A stretch of DNA of 44,912 nucleotides, taken from assembly GCA_016932255.1 (NCBI GenBank), contig JAFGDE010000003.1, positions 1 through 44,912 on the forward strand, given 5' to 3'. Origin of the DNA: Candidatus Saganbacteria bacterium (lineage in GTDB: Bacteria; Margulisbacteria; WOR-1; O2-12-FULL-45-9). Of the stretch, positions 25,601 to 33,916 are shown one piece after another. The position numbers were made by a program, and so were the translations under genes. Numbering within the stretch: the stretch's first letter is position 1; each line of letters begins with the position of its first letter. The notes beneath the pieces were generated by a model, which was not told where the DNA came from, ran no database searches, and worked only from the letters and a program-made list of their open reading frames with translations.

Positions 25601-26009
25601 CATAGCGCCAGGCGAATAAAGCGTTGCGGTAGTTTGATTGGAGAGCATGCCGGCTGTTGGCTGAAGCGAGCTGCCAGCCGTTCTCGCTGCCGGTCCAGGT
25701 CCAGGTCTCAAAGTTGGAGGCACTGCGCTGCATATTCTGCTGCGCCCAGGTCCAGACGCGCTCAAAAGCTTCTCTGTCCTGGTCGCCGCTGACCTGGCCG
25801 TCCCGGCCCATCAGGACCGCCCTGAGCAGAACGTAGGCGACCGTTTCTGAGTAAGTGACGTGTTCAGCGGTGTTCCTGTCGCGGTCAAGATCGTTGCGGT
25901 CAGACTCGGCCAGCGGCCGGCCGCTGTCTTCGATCATGTTATCCCGGTAGTAATTCCAGGAATCGGTGAGAATACGGTCAATATTTGAACTGCGGATCGG
26001 TTCTGACAT
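22599..26009 (-). CDS. GH8-family glycoside hydrolase fused to a TPR-like helical region
   Basis: 1136 residues. Residues about 1-445 match glycoside hydrolase family 8: Glu55 in TYSETVAYVLLRAVL (the usual SEG acid position), VWTWAQQNM (85-93), LFAWRY, Asp169-Asp170 in ASDDIEIAVALYMAS (the DADLDIA motif), NPSYF (231-235) and FGWDSFRTLFAV. GH8 enzymes cut beta-1,4 glucans, xylan or chitosan; BcsZ, the cellulose-operon endoglucanase, belongs here. Residues about 460-1136 are helical and TPR-like, and no family GH8 protein I know carries this tail. There is no signal peptide. GGGAG precedes the ATG at 26009, 22 bases after the -10 of element G. The next gene starts inside its last codons. A role in trimming or editing the product of the GT2-like synthase upstream is inferred. 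Confidence 0.75.
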   Translation of the reverse strand: MSEPIRSSNIDRILTDSWNYYRDNMIEDSGRPLAESDRNDLDRDRNTAEHVTYSETVAYVLLRAVLMGRDGQVSGDQDREAFERVWTWAQQNMQRSASNFETWTWTGSENGWQLASANSRHALQSNYRNALFAWRYVPSLNGDNSAGGIISYTSIPGEIDRSGYNAASDDIEIAVALYMASLRGWGEGNGAIYRQQAQAILSAAWDNYVVNVAGQPYFFAGDHFSWAGELNPSYFRPGYFRHVLTELDPAHPWHLVAESSYDIIRENGQMSLNGHRGVNLPSDWLSMSIDGELAESRVFAEEAGENFGWDSFRTLFAVAQDAAWFSSPSANEYLTNASIGPARFLADQLSSSGRMPAGFTHNGDRVRYISGIDQTRGLDHEQLAMYGGYLPFFYYGGRTAEAQSIIEHLEDQYHSGGYWGNDRYNYYDQNWVWFGLLLVNGHERSEGLIQRLSALPAPVAEMTETAAAPTISLTQIDRELGSLTSSRRPRLDPVAVNQLVSFEQLHDTIQLLAVNGYQPGSDDEQTFELFRSLNQISQGYDRNLLPFLADPREFWNNYIILLTNYASRISQEGNAYSIDDLLVIFADVRQAVDSQSLFYAANDYNRNILDLAEAQLRSQAGNREPDFYETGICLAATAINGLQNDIDPISERPAYYFIINTMTLIGDLNLRLFETTRNEDYLNRASDYYCEVIESYDGIDFEDTAIGLDLNFTDQDVAGALRFNLEHGNLTQSTYDEAGQALEHLRAVAQIKSSALIIQRSGQRSIREILDELININRTVGALNDQTGNGPDFYRTLATVIQADLLLFLADRIKYNLWPSYNGIESAIDLIPDLGGVLPEVINLNNRSITLLPVIAQLMNAAVSPDPEQRIEQLLGINDRLLGQARQLYNSVPNDFAYLFAWSQTKLLEIGVRTTDFMDHEFRYLVPFYTEPALLSQPIPADSHLGIEQNYLLALMLNSADREVEAVELLQQVLRDSSFLPSNYHLYFQVHARLKLAEIYAHRSQRGDDRTRNRNLAIEQFNEIESLLTGGRLSEARLRDLRSEPDRFLASFSLNRTQLAEMGWRPDSFLAELYHEWANLTDNSRLAEIALEYCFRSDLQYDFDTRRAFLIRRWRELRSDQDVLSTQYHRSIEDGN

Positions 26010-26030
26010 GGTTTCTCCCTTCCTGTATAT

Positions 26031-26058
26031 ATATCGTCAAATTTTGGGAGAAATTTCA
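26031..26058 (-). promoter_or_regulatory. Sigma-28-like promoter element G
   Basis: Minus strand: TGAAATTT, 12 bases, GACGATAT, then ATATACAGG. It is nearly identical to element F in both boxes and lies 22 bases before the ATG at 26009. Confidence 0.75.
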
Positions 26059-26080
26059 GGCAAAAATGCCCATGCCGGCC

Positions 26081-27205
26081 TTATTTGAAGATGTTGCTGC
26101 CGAGGGATATTTCGGTCAGGATTTCCAGCGCTTTAAGCTCTTCCTGCTGTTCCTGGGTCAGAGTGGCGCTTCTCATGCCGATGATCAGGCCGTTCCACAG
26201 GGCGGCCGGGTCGCTGTGGGGCACGCCGGAGCGGAAGCCCAGGGAAGACATCAGGTCCTGATGCTGGTTGATCCTGTCCCAGGGCAGGGCGGTCTCCAGC
26301 CTGTCCCTGGCCTCAGGCAGATCGGCTGAGGTCTGCAGGCAAAGATGCATTGTCTGCAGGATGGCTTCCAGGCCCAGGTCCATGAAACCTTCGTGCTGGC
26401 CGGCTTCGTCAAAGCTCAGCACCGCGGCGTAGTGTCCGGTTGCCGTCGTGAAATCGTTCTCCTGGAAGGCGATGGCACCCAGGCCAAGCAGCGCTTTAGC
26501 TTCAAGGAAGTGGAGGTCTTTAACGTTCTCATCGCGCCAGTAGAGCGTAAAATCCGAAGAACTTGCTTCGGAGGAGGCCCAGCTCTGGACCTGTTCCAGC
26601 AGCGGCCTGGCGGTCCGCAGGTCGCCGGTCCTGATATGGACCCAGGCCAGTTCCAGCCTGGCCCGGTTGCTGTAACCAGGCACGGAATAATCATGGATCT
26701 GCTGGGCCAGGCGGACGTCGTTATTGCCCAGTTCATCAATGATGCTCTGATATACGGCCAGGGCTGAAGCGGGATCGCGGGCAGCGAAATGGAGGTTGGC
26801 CAGTTCGAACTTGACCTCAAAATAATCGCGCACGTACTGGCTGTCGCTATGGAACCTGAAATGCTCGTCCGGCCCGGCGCTGTTCAGTTCAGCGGTGGCG
26901 TTGCGCAGGTATTGCTGGCGGTTGGCCAGATCGATATAGGACTGTTCGATGTAGAGCCTGGCGATCTGGATCCGGCCCTTGTTCAGGTCGCGTTCGTGCC
27001 AGACGTAGAACCTGATGTTCTCTATTTCCCTGTCGATCTGGGCCAGGCGGGCCGCCTGTTCCGCTGTCAGGTGCTCGTTAGTGTCGGCGCGGGCGACCGC
27101 CGCGGGCCTTTGCTGGTTATTCTGCAGATGAGTGGTTATCTTATAGCCGCCCAGCGCCCCGAACATCATGGCATAGAATATGCTGTATCTTAAAATTTTA
27201 CCCAT
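26081..27205 (-). CDS. Membrane-anchored TPR-like protein of the glycan-synthase operon
   Basis: 374 residues. A hydrophobic helix at about 5-22 (YSIFYAMMFGALGGY) serves as signal anchor. The rest is helical with TPR-like pairs (FELANLHFAARDPASALAVYQSII; RLELAWVHIRTGDLRTARPLLEQV; LLGLGAIAFQENDFTTATGHYAAVL), so the chain is probably periplasmic. It begins one base after the stop of the giant GT2-like gene (TAACATG) with only a weak ribosome site, which implies translational coupling. In known synthase-dependent secretion systems a TPR scaffold links the inner-membrane synthase to the outer-membrane pore; that role is inferred here. Confidence 0.78.
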   Translation of the reverse strand: MGKILRYSIFYAMMFGALGGYKITTHLQNNQQRPAAVARADTNEHLTAEQAARLAQIDREIENIRFYVWHERDLNKGRIQIARLYIEQSYIDLANRQQYLRNATAELNSAGPDEHFRFHSDSQYVRDYFEVKFELANLHFAARDPASALAVYQSIIDELGNNDVRLAQQIHDYSVPGYSNRARLELAWVHIRTGDLRTARPLLEQVQSWASSEASSSDFTLYWRDENVKDLHFLEAKALLGLGAIAFQENDFTTATGHYAAVLSFDEAGQHEGFMDLGLEAILQTMHLCLQTSADLPEARDRLETALPWDRINQHQDLMSSLGFRSGVPHSDPAALWNGLIIGMRSATLTQEQQEELKALEILTEISLGSNIFK

Positions 27206-27206
27206 G

Positions 27207-30200
27207 TTATTTCCAGTCCCCCCAGAAATTAAGCTTTTTGCCGCGGCTGGTCATCCGGCCGCGGGGTAGCTTGCGGATGTCAATGCCTTGATCTTCCAGC
27301 ATTTGCTCTGAAAGCAGGACGTAATTCATGATCTTGTAGGGCGCGTCCTCGGCCACCAGCTCTTGCCACATCTCGATCGCTCGGTCCTGATTACCGGCGC
27401 GGAATTCGTCGTACGCCGCGAAGAACCGGTTGCCGGCTGCGTCAGAAGCATCGTCGATCCTTCGCGCCGCGGCCAGCCGTTCTGCCAAGAAAGCCTTGGC
27501 TTCCGGCGAATTGGCATTAGGATGGCTTAATTCGCAGCGTTTGATATAGTTCAGGGCGCGGATATTGATGTACATGGCGTAAAGCGCCCAGAACTCATTG
27601 AACAGATAATCCTTAGTAAAAGCGTGGCTCCAATCGCCCAGAGCAATGGCGCCCGGCAGGGTCATGGCAATGCCAAAAGCAACACTGGCGCCCTGGGCCA
27701 CGATCAGGTGCTGCAGATAGTTCTTGTTCTCTTCCGGGATCTGCACTTCTGATTTCTGCTCGGCTGTGATAACAAAGTTGCCGTACTGCCAGCCCTTTCT
27801 GAACAATTCCAGGATGCCGCGGTGCGACTGGAAGAAGAAGGCCTGGTTCATGGCCGGGCCTTCGATGAACGACCACCAGAAGCGGTTGTGGCCGGTCGCC
27901 TCCTTATTGCGGCCAAGGCCTGCGCGCATGTTGGAGTACATGCCCAATCCGACGACAAAATCGAACGACCAGGAGAAGAGGAAGTACGGGTCAACGATGT
28001 ACGGCTTGACCCGGCCGTTGGTCGCCAGGAAGACGATCGGCGAAGCCTGGCGGGCCAGCTCAGCCTTGGGCCATTCGTACCAGAGGCGGAAAGCGAAGTG
28101 TTCCAGTTTCTGCTTCCAGGTGCCGGCAAAACTCTTGCCGCGCAGGCGCTTCATCATTTCACGCGCCTCATAAGGCATCAGCACGTCCTGGCCCAGGGCC
28201 AGGGCCGTATTATAGCGCTGGGCGTCCTGGCCGTGGACCTGGCCGTAGGTATTGGGCTGGGCCTCAAAGGCAGTGACTCTCAGGTGATATTTCAGCTGGT
28301 AGCCGAGCGCTAAGGCTAGGGAGAGCACGCCCTGTTCGTCCTCTGACACGCCGGACATCCAGCCTTTTTCACGACAATAAAGCGTTAACTTGGCAAAGTT
28401 AGGTTTGTGAATGATCTTTTCAAAGCCGCCGCTGCGGTTCAGCTCCATGGCGTGAGCGATCAGGCCGCCTTTGGGGATACCCATGAGAACTTCGGCTAAT
28501 TCGAACAAGTGGCGATGGTTGCCCACGAACTGGGTGCCGTTCTCGATCGGCTTGCCGCTGGGCTTGTCGTTCTGGTCATGATCGCGCTCCTTGCCGGTCT
28601 GCAAACCGCCGCTTCTGGCGTCGCGGTCCGGCGGAAAAGCTTCAGAGAACAACTCATTGGTGATAGCATAGAAATACTCATCGCGGAACTGGGCCTGTTC
28701 TGAGGCAGGGAAGGCCTCGTCCTTATAAAAGACGCCCTGCTGGCGCTGGCCATGGACCACGCTGTGATATACGCCGTCAATGATCTCCGGCGGCCGGGTA
28801 TGGAAGACATCGATCCTGATCTCATCAGCCAGGGCAGGGTTGCTGATACCGTTTTGGGCCAGGGCCTCACGGATCTGGCGGTCGACCTCAGGCGAGACCG
28901 CTTCCTCGATCGGCGTATGAGCGATAGCGATACCGCCGGTTTCCCTGTTATGTTCGGCTTTAAGCGTGTAGGCAACGAACCGGCCGCTGTCCCGGTCATA
29001 TTTAATGTAATAGGTGACCGGCGGCAGGCCCTTGGTCAGCGGCATGCGAATATATCTGGTCTCGCCGTTGATTTTTAATGCAACGGTCGCGTTGTTCTGC
29101 GTTTCATTGTATGTGATCGGTTTTGAGAGCGAGAGCGGCACCCATTTTTCCTGTTCGCCGACCCTGATCTTGACTGCGGAGGTCGGCTGGCTGATCATGA
29201 TCTTGGCCGGCTCGACAGTGCTCAAATGATCGAACAGCGCCGCGGTACTGCTCTTGCGCTTGATAGTGACCTTGTCAACGCGGGTCAGGATCAATTTGAT
29301 GCGGCCGTCCATGCTGACGAGCCTGGGCCGGTATTCTTCAGTACCCTGGTAGTTGTTATCGTCCCTCTGGTAAAAATCGTCCGTTGAGCCCATTTGGCGG
29401 GACTGTAAAAAGCCGCGGCCGTAATTATCGATCAGGTCTTCTGCGGCCAGAGGGATGGCGACACGGTTGCCTGCCGGGTCAAAGATCTCGAGCCGATAGT
29501 TGCCGTCCTGCTGGCTGACTCGCACGGTCAGGTCCTGTTTCTGCAACTGCCACTTCAACTGCTTGTAGCTGTCATTGCTTTCGATCAGGCCGTTGCGCAG
29601 TGAATAGATGAACTCGGTCGTGTCCTTGACCGGGTTCTTGCGGCGAAGTTTGCTGACCACCAGGCGGTCGCCGACAAGTTCAGTGTCAACAACTTTGCGC
29701 AGTTCTTTCAGCGAATGCAGGCTGCGGGGCAGTTGCTCAAGCGGCAGGACAGTCTCATTGCCGTCAGCGTTCCTGACCAGGACAATGCCGCCGCCTTTGA
29801 CCTCCTGGGTATGATCGGCGTCCCTGACCGGCGACCAGGTATGATTTACCGGATCAATGAAGATCCTGCCGGAAGTATCGACAGCAAGTGTTTCAGCTTC
29901 TTCGGCCGCCTGGATATTGGCCCAGCGCTTTTCGAACGGGAATGATTCACAATTGGTCGAGATGGTCTTAAAGGTTACCCGTTTACCGTCGCTGGAGACC
30001 CTGGCTGACCGGATAAAGTTAGGCCAGAATTCCTGCTTGGCCTCAGCGTCAAAATCAAGGCGGCTGAAGCGGAAACGCTCATGCGGCCGGGTGCCGTAGT
30101 TCTCGCCGTAGTCTGCCACCAGCCAGGTGGCCATGCCGACACGGTCGCTGAACATGTCGAATTCAATGCGGGGATATTCGACAGCCCCCTCATTTTCTTT

Positions 30201-33200
30201 GACCTGCATGGTGGTAATTTCAGAGGCTGGATGCATATGGTGAGGCCATTCAGTCTTGACCTCGCCCAGTTTGCGGTTATCCTTGGAATAGACCTCGATA
30301 TAAGGTACTCCATCCCGCTCTTTTATCAGGCCGTAGGAGATGTCCATCCAAACCCCGGGATTTACGAACAGCATCCTGTTCTCCGGGTAGGGGATATTAT
30401 ATTCCTGACCGTCGCGGGTCCGGTATCTGATGCCGATAAATGAGTCCTGGCGCCACCATTCAGCCACGCGTTCGATCGGTCTGGCCGGGTCCGGGTTGGG
30501 GAAAGAGGCTGTCTTTAGGTCGTAATTGACTACCCGGACAATTTTGTCTCGCTTGGCAGTATGGTTGAGCTCAGCTTGGAGGACCCTTTCGGTGTTTATG
30601 ACGATATAAGCCTCGTCACAGACGTTGTAGTTGTCATTAGCAGCCAGGACCAGGACTTCGGGCCGATCAATGAACCAAAGACCCTCTGCCCCGAATTGTT
30701 TGACCCAGGCTTTATAATCAAGGTGTTTAAGTAATAGGTCCTGTTTTCCTGCTGCTTCAAGGTTGCGGAATAATCGCGTGTTTTCCCAGCCGTCAGCAAA
30801 AAGATATTTTTCTGGTCCGACGCTCGTCAAAACACCTTGAGCGACAAGCCGGTCGGTCAGGAATTGGTTAAGGCTTTTTTCTGTTAATGGCCCAGGCTGA
30901 GCGGCCAAGGCCTGTAAGGCGCTTTGTTGTTCTGGTGAGAGTTTGCCATAGAATTCGGTGGCTTGCCAGTTCGCTTCAAAAGTGTATTCAGCGATTTGGC
31001 CCGTTGGATTAGTTCGTCTAATAACGCCGCCTTCAACCAGGCCCGGATCCTTTTTATTTCCACTAATTGCAAAGTATAATTTTGGTGTAATATCGCCCGG
31101 CTTGGTAAAGCCGTAATGACGCATGGCCCACGTCCTAAACCTTTCTCTGAACTGAGGCGGAGCTTCATGGCCTGGCAGCCAGACCAGGTCGCTTTGGGGC
31201 ACAACATTGCCTTCCCAGTCGATCAGGTGGTTGGAAGGCAGGACCTCCTCATTGCTGAAAAAACCCCTGACACGGAGTTCATGATGACCGGTCTTTAATT
31301 CAATGGTCCTTTCAACTTCAGCACTGTTGGCCGGAGTGTTGTCGACATATTGGAACTCATTGCTCATGGCCTGGGAAATGCCCAGCACCTCAAGGAATGT
31401 TTCCCGCCGGATCCAGATAAAGCGCTGGTTCTCAGGAGCGTTGCCGGCGCGGTGGTTGTAATTTGGATTATTGACCCTGATATACGTCGAAGGCACGTAA
31501 TTCTGCTTGAAGTCGTGCTGGCCATTGCCTTTGTCCGCCAGGCGCCAGACCTGGTAAAGGCTGTCGCCCATATGGGTCTCGGGCCAGGACAGGTTGGCGG
31601 TCTTGGTCCAGTAGTTGTCATCCAGGCTGTCAAACTTTCTTTGCACGTGGTTATGCCTGACCGAGAAAATGCCCAGCATTTCCCTGACAAAGAATTCCAG
31701 ATCAGGGTGCTCAGCCGCGCCCTGTTCAGCCATCTGTTCGAAATCGCGGGCCATTTCATAGAATTTGAATCCGCGAATGCGAACAGCTTCGTATGCCGTG
31801 CGGACAAATGATTCCTCATTGGCTAGATCGAACCATTTGTCAGTACGGTTGGCATCCTCAGCGATCTGCTGCCTTAGTTCCCTGACAAAAGATTGCGGAT
31901 GCTCAAGCCGGGAGTAGCGGTCGCCAAGGCTGTTAAGCAGCTGAGACAGCTCTAAAGCGACTTGCCTGACCTGCTGCTGGTCACGGGGATCGATCTGGGC
32001 CAGCCTTTGGTTTATCTGTTGGATCTCCAGGTACAGGCTGTGCTGCCAGCGGTCGATATAGGCATGGACCTCTCTGGTGGCCCTGAGCTGCCTGACCATG
32101 CCCAGATTGGCAAAAGGCAGGCCTTCGCCGTCCAATTCAACTTCAACATTGGGATATTCCATGATCAACATGTTGACCATCTTGGAGAAGTTGCGCTGAG
32201 CTTCAACCATGTAAGCGATCATCCTGGCGCAGAAGCCTTGAGTGTTGCGCAGGTCAGCGTCGCTGATCAGAGAATCCTCGGGATTGAACATGGAACGCTT
32301 CCAGTTGATGGCTGAGGTGATCGAGGCCTGGCCGGAGTGCAGGTCGGCGAACAGGGTCCAGCTGCCGGCAAAGACCGTGGCCAGGTCAAAGAACATGGAC
32401 AACGGATCAACAGCAAAGGGCAGGGTCGCGGCCAGCAGGGCGCCGTACTTGATCACTGTTCCGGTAATGAACTCAATGACCATCTTGTCCAGGGGATGAT
32501 AGTGGAGCCGCTCTGCCCGCTTAAAAACAACACGCAGGGCCCGCTTGACCCGGTCAGTGCAGTTATTGGCACCGAGCTGGCTTTCCGCCTCTTCGATGAT
32601 CTTGTCCAGGTCCTGCTTTGTCTTGCCCTTATAGGAAAAGACCTTGCTGCCGTTGTTGACCTTCATGATGATGCTTTCATCAGAGGCTTTGGAAGCTGAT
32701 ATCCTGATAGCCAATTCCTGCGGCGTGCCGCGCCGAAGCGTGACCGTGCGTGAATTGATCCGGTTGACCTGGCGCTCATACCAGTTGGCCACGCGCTCGG
32801 TCAGCCGCTCTCTCCGCAGGCTGGGATACTTCCTGGCCAAGAGAGGCAGGCCGACCCGAAAACCAAGTCCCACGCCCAGGCCGACCAGGCCAAGGGTAGG
32901 CAGGGTGGCGGCATGGAAAGCAGCCGCGCCGATGGCAAAAGCGGCTAGCAGCACGACCCGGTACGACATGTAATTGATGCCGGAGAAGATCTTGAGGTTA
33001 GACCAGATCATGGTCGAGGCGATCTGTTTCTTTGACAGCGGCCGCTTGTAGCCAAGGTTCGATGAAAAACCGCGAATGATGTCGCTGATGGTCCAGGCTA
33101 TGGTGCCGGCAAAACCCAGTCCCAGGCCGATCAGGGGCAGGGAGCCGAAATGCTTTTGCATCGCGTCGATGAACATAAAACCGCTGTTGTAAGTGACCAG

Positions 33201-33848
33201 ACTGCCGTAGAGCATGCTGCCCGTCAGGGTGAAAGGCAGTATCATGCTGCCGAACTTGCATGTCTTGCCGAGCAGCGAATGGGGATCAACGCGGTTGACC
33301 AGAACACTTGAGATGATGCTGTAAACAGTGGCACTGCCCAGAAGATAAGTCGCGGGTACGCCCAGGAGCGTAGCGCCAACGGCTGCCGCAGCGCTTGCGC
33401 CCAGCAGCAGGGCGACATTGAAACCGGCCCGGCCCGCGTCACTGCCCAGGAGACCGGTCAAGGCAGTTTCCTGGGCCTGAAAGATGCCGATAGAGAGACT
33501 TTCCAGCACCTCGGGTGTTCCTGGAAAGATGCCCTGCAGGCCCTGGTTCAGCGAGGCCATCCTGGCTGAGTTGACCGTGCGCAGCATGAAATCCTCAAGT
33601 TCCCCGACCGAAGAGATCTGCTTCCGGAACCGTCCCTTGAGCACGCCTTGAGCCACCAGTTCATTAAGCAAACTGCTCTGTTCCTCTACTTGCAGATGTG
33701 CCAGGTTCTGGGATAAGTTCTGTGCCAGGATGCTGCGGTTGGCAAAGCCCAGGCGGGCGTAGGTGTTGGTCAAACGGGGGGAGATGCGGGTCCTGACCCC
33801 CAGTCTTAAGCGGCCAATCAAGTTGGTCATCGGTTGATTAGGGCTCAT
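27207..33848 (-). CDS. Giant membrane protein with C-terminal GT2/BcsA-like glycosyltransferase region
   Basis: 2213 residues. The start is ATG 33848 (GAAAGGA 9 bases upstream); a TTG at 33881 lies inside the promoter. Hydrophobic helices occur at about 140-185, 200-260, 297-335 and 457-500. Next come about 1250 residues of mixed, mostly soluble sequence with no family I recognise (strand-rich, with many Trp/Tyr/Asp). From about 1770 it resembles the second half of a cellulose-synthase-type GT2: GTQFVGN (about 1773), GVSEDEQ in place of TED (about 1836), ALALGYQLKYHL, FEAQPNTYGQ, and QDAQRYN in place of QxxRW (about 1874). Hydrophobic helices follow at about 1960, 2055 and 2090. A convincing DxD is not visible. 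Membrane, catalytic, membrane order fits BcsA with a giant insertion. The sugar donor may be UDP-glucose from the UDPGP-like gene upstream. Confidence 0.6.
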   Translation of the reverse strand: MSPNQPMTNLIGRLRLGVRTRISPRLTNTYARLGFANRSILAQNLSQNLAHLQVEEQSSLLNELVAQGVLKGRFRKQISSVGELEDFMLRTVNSARMASLNQGLQGIFPGTPEVLESLSIGIFQAQETALTGLLGSDAGRAGFNVALLLGASAAAAVGATLLGVPATYLLGSATVYSIISSVLVNRVDPHSLLGKTCKFGSMILPFTLTGSMLYGSLVTYNSGFMFIDAMQKHFGSLPLIGLGLGFAGTIAWTISDIIRGFSSNLGYKRPLSKKQIASTMIWSNLKIFSGINYMSYRVVLLAAFAIGAAAFHAATLPTLGLVGLGVGLGFRVGLPLLARKYPSLRRERLTERVANWYERQVNRINSRTVTLRRGTPQELAIRISASKASDESIIMKVNNGSKVFSYKGKTKQDLDKIIEEAESQLGANNCTDRVKRALRVVFKRAERLHYHPLDKMVIEFITGTVIKYGALLAATLPFAVDPLSMFFDLATVFAGSWTLFADLHSGQASITSAINWKRSMFNPEDSLISDADLRNTQGFCARMIAYMVEAQRNFSKMVNMLIMEYPNVEVELDGEGLPFANLGMVRQLRATREVHAYIDRWQHSLYLEIQQINQRLAQIDPRDQQQVRQVALELSQLLNSLGDRYSRLEHPQSFVRELRQQIAEDANRTDKWFDLANEESFVRTAYEAVRIRGFKFYEMARDFEQMAEQGAAEHPDLEFFVREMLGIFSVRHNHVQRKFDSLDDNYWTKTANLSWPETHMGDSLYQVWRLADKGNGQHDFKQNYVPSTYIRVNNPNYNHRAGNAPENQRFIWIRRETFLEVLGISQAMSNEFQYVDNTPANSAEVERTIELKTGHHELRVRGFFSNEEVLPSNHLIDWEGNVVPQSDLVWLPGHEAPPQFRERFRTWAMRHYGFTKPGDITPKLYFAISGNKKDPGLVEGGVIRRTNPTGQIAEYTFEANWQATEFYGKLSPEQQSALQALAAQPGPLTEKSLNQFLTDRLVAQGVLTSVGPEKYLFADGWENTRLFRNLEAAGKQDLLLKHLDYKAWVKQFGAEGLWFIDRPEVLVLAANDNYNVCDEAYIVINTERVLQAELNHTAKRDKIVRVVNYDLKTASFPNPDPARPIERVAEWWRQDSFIGIRYRTRDGQEYNIPYPENRMLFVNPGVWMDISYGLIKERDGVPYIEVYSKDNRKLGEVKTEWPHHMHPASEITTMQVKENEGAVEYPRIEFDMFSDRVGMATWLVADYGENYGTRPHERFRFSRLDFDAEAKQEFWPNFIRSARVSSDGKRVTFKTISTNCESFPFEKRWANIQAAEEAETLAVDTSGRIFIDPVNHTWSPVRDADHTQEVKGGGIVLVRNADGNETVLPLEQLPRSLHSLKELRKVVDTELVGDRLVVSKLRRKNPVKDTTEFIYSLRNGLIESNDSYKQLKWQLQKQDLTVRVSQQDGNYRLEIFDPAGNRVAIPLAAEDLIDNYGRGFLQSRQMGSTDDFYQRDDNNYQGTEEYRPRLVSMDGRIKLILTRVDKVTIKRKSSTAALFDHLSTVEPAKIMISQPTSAVKIRVGEQEKWVPLSLSKPITYNETQNNATVALKINGETRYIRMPLTKGLPPVTYYIKYDRDSGRFVAYTLKAEHNRETGGIAIAHTPIEEAVSPEVDRQIREALAQNGISNPALADEIRIDVFHTRPPEIIDGVYHSVVHGQRQQGVFYKDEAFPASEQAQFRDEYFYAITNELFSEAFPPDRDARSGGLQTGKERDHDQNDKPSGKPIENGTQFVGNHRHLFELAEVLMGIPKGGLIAHAMELNRSGGFEKIIHKPNFAKLTLYCREKGWMSGVSEDEQGVLSLALALGYQLKYHLRVTAFEAQPNTYGQVHGQDAQRYNTALALGQDVLMPYEAREMMKRLRGKSFAGTWKQKLEHFAFRLWYEWPKAELARQASPIVFLATNGRVKPYIVDPYFLFSWSFDFVVGLGMYSNMRAGLGRNKEATGHNRFWWSFIEGPAMNQAFFFQSHRGILELFRKGWQYGNFVITAEQKSEVQIPEENKNYLQHLIVAQGASVAFGIAMTLPGAIALGDWSHAFTKDYLFNEFWALYAMYINIRALNYIKRCELSHPNANSPEAKAFLAERLAAARRIDDASDAAGNRFFAAYDEFRAGNQDRAIEMWQELVAEDAPYKIMNYVLLSEQMLEDQGIDIRKLPRGRMTSRGKKLNFWGDWK

Positions 33849-33871
33849 AGCATATAATCCTTTCCGATTAT

Positions 33872-33899
33872 ATATCGGCAAAAAACAGGAAAGATTTCA
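33872..33899 (-). promoter_or_regulatory. Sigma-28-like promoter element H
   Basis: Minus strand: TGAAATCT, 12 bases, GCCGATAT, then ATAATCGG. The -10 half matches the Bacillus SigD -10 GCCGATAT exactly. It lies 24 bases before the ATG at 33848. Confidence 0.78.
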
Positions 33900-33916
33900 G
33901 ATGAAACAGCAGGAAA

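Noticed and set aside
33849-33881. TTG start for the giant GT2-like gene
   Set aside because: It falls in the promoter -10 region; ATG 33848 has a suitable ribosome site.
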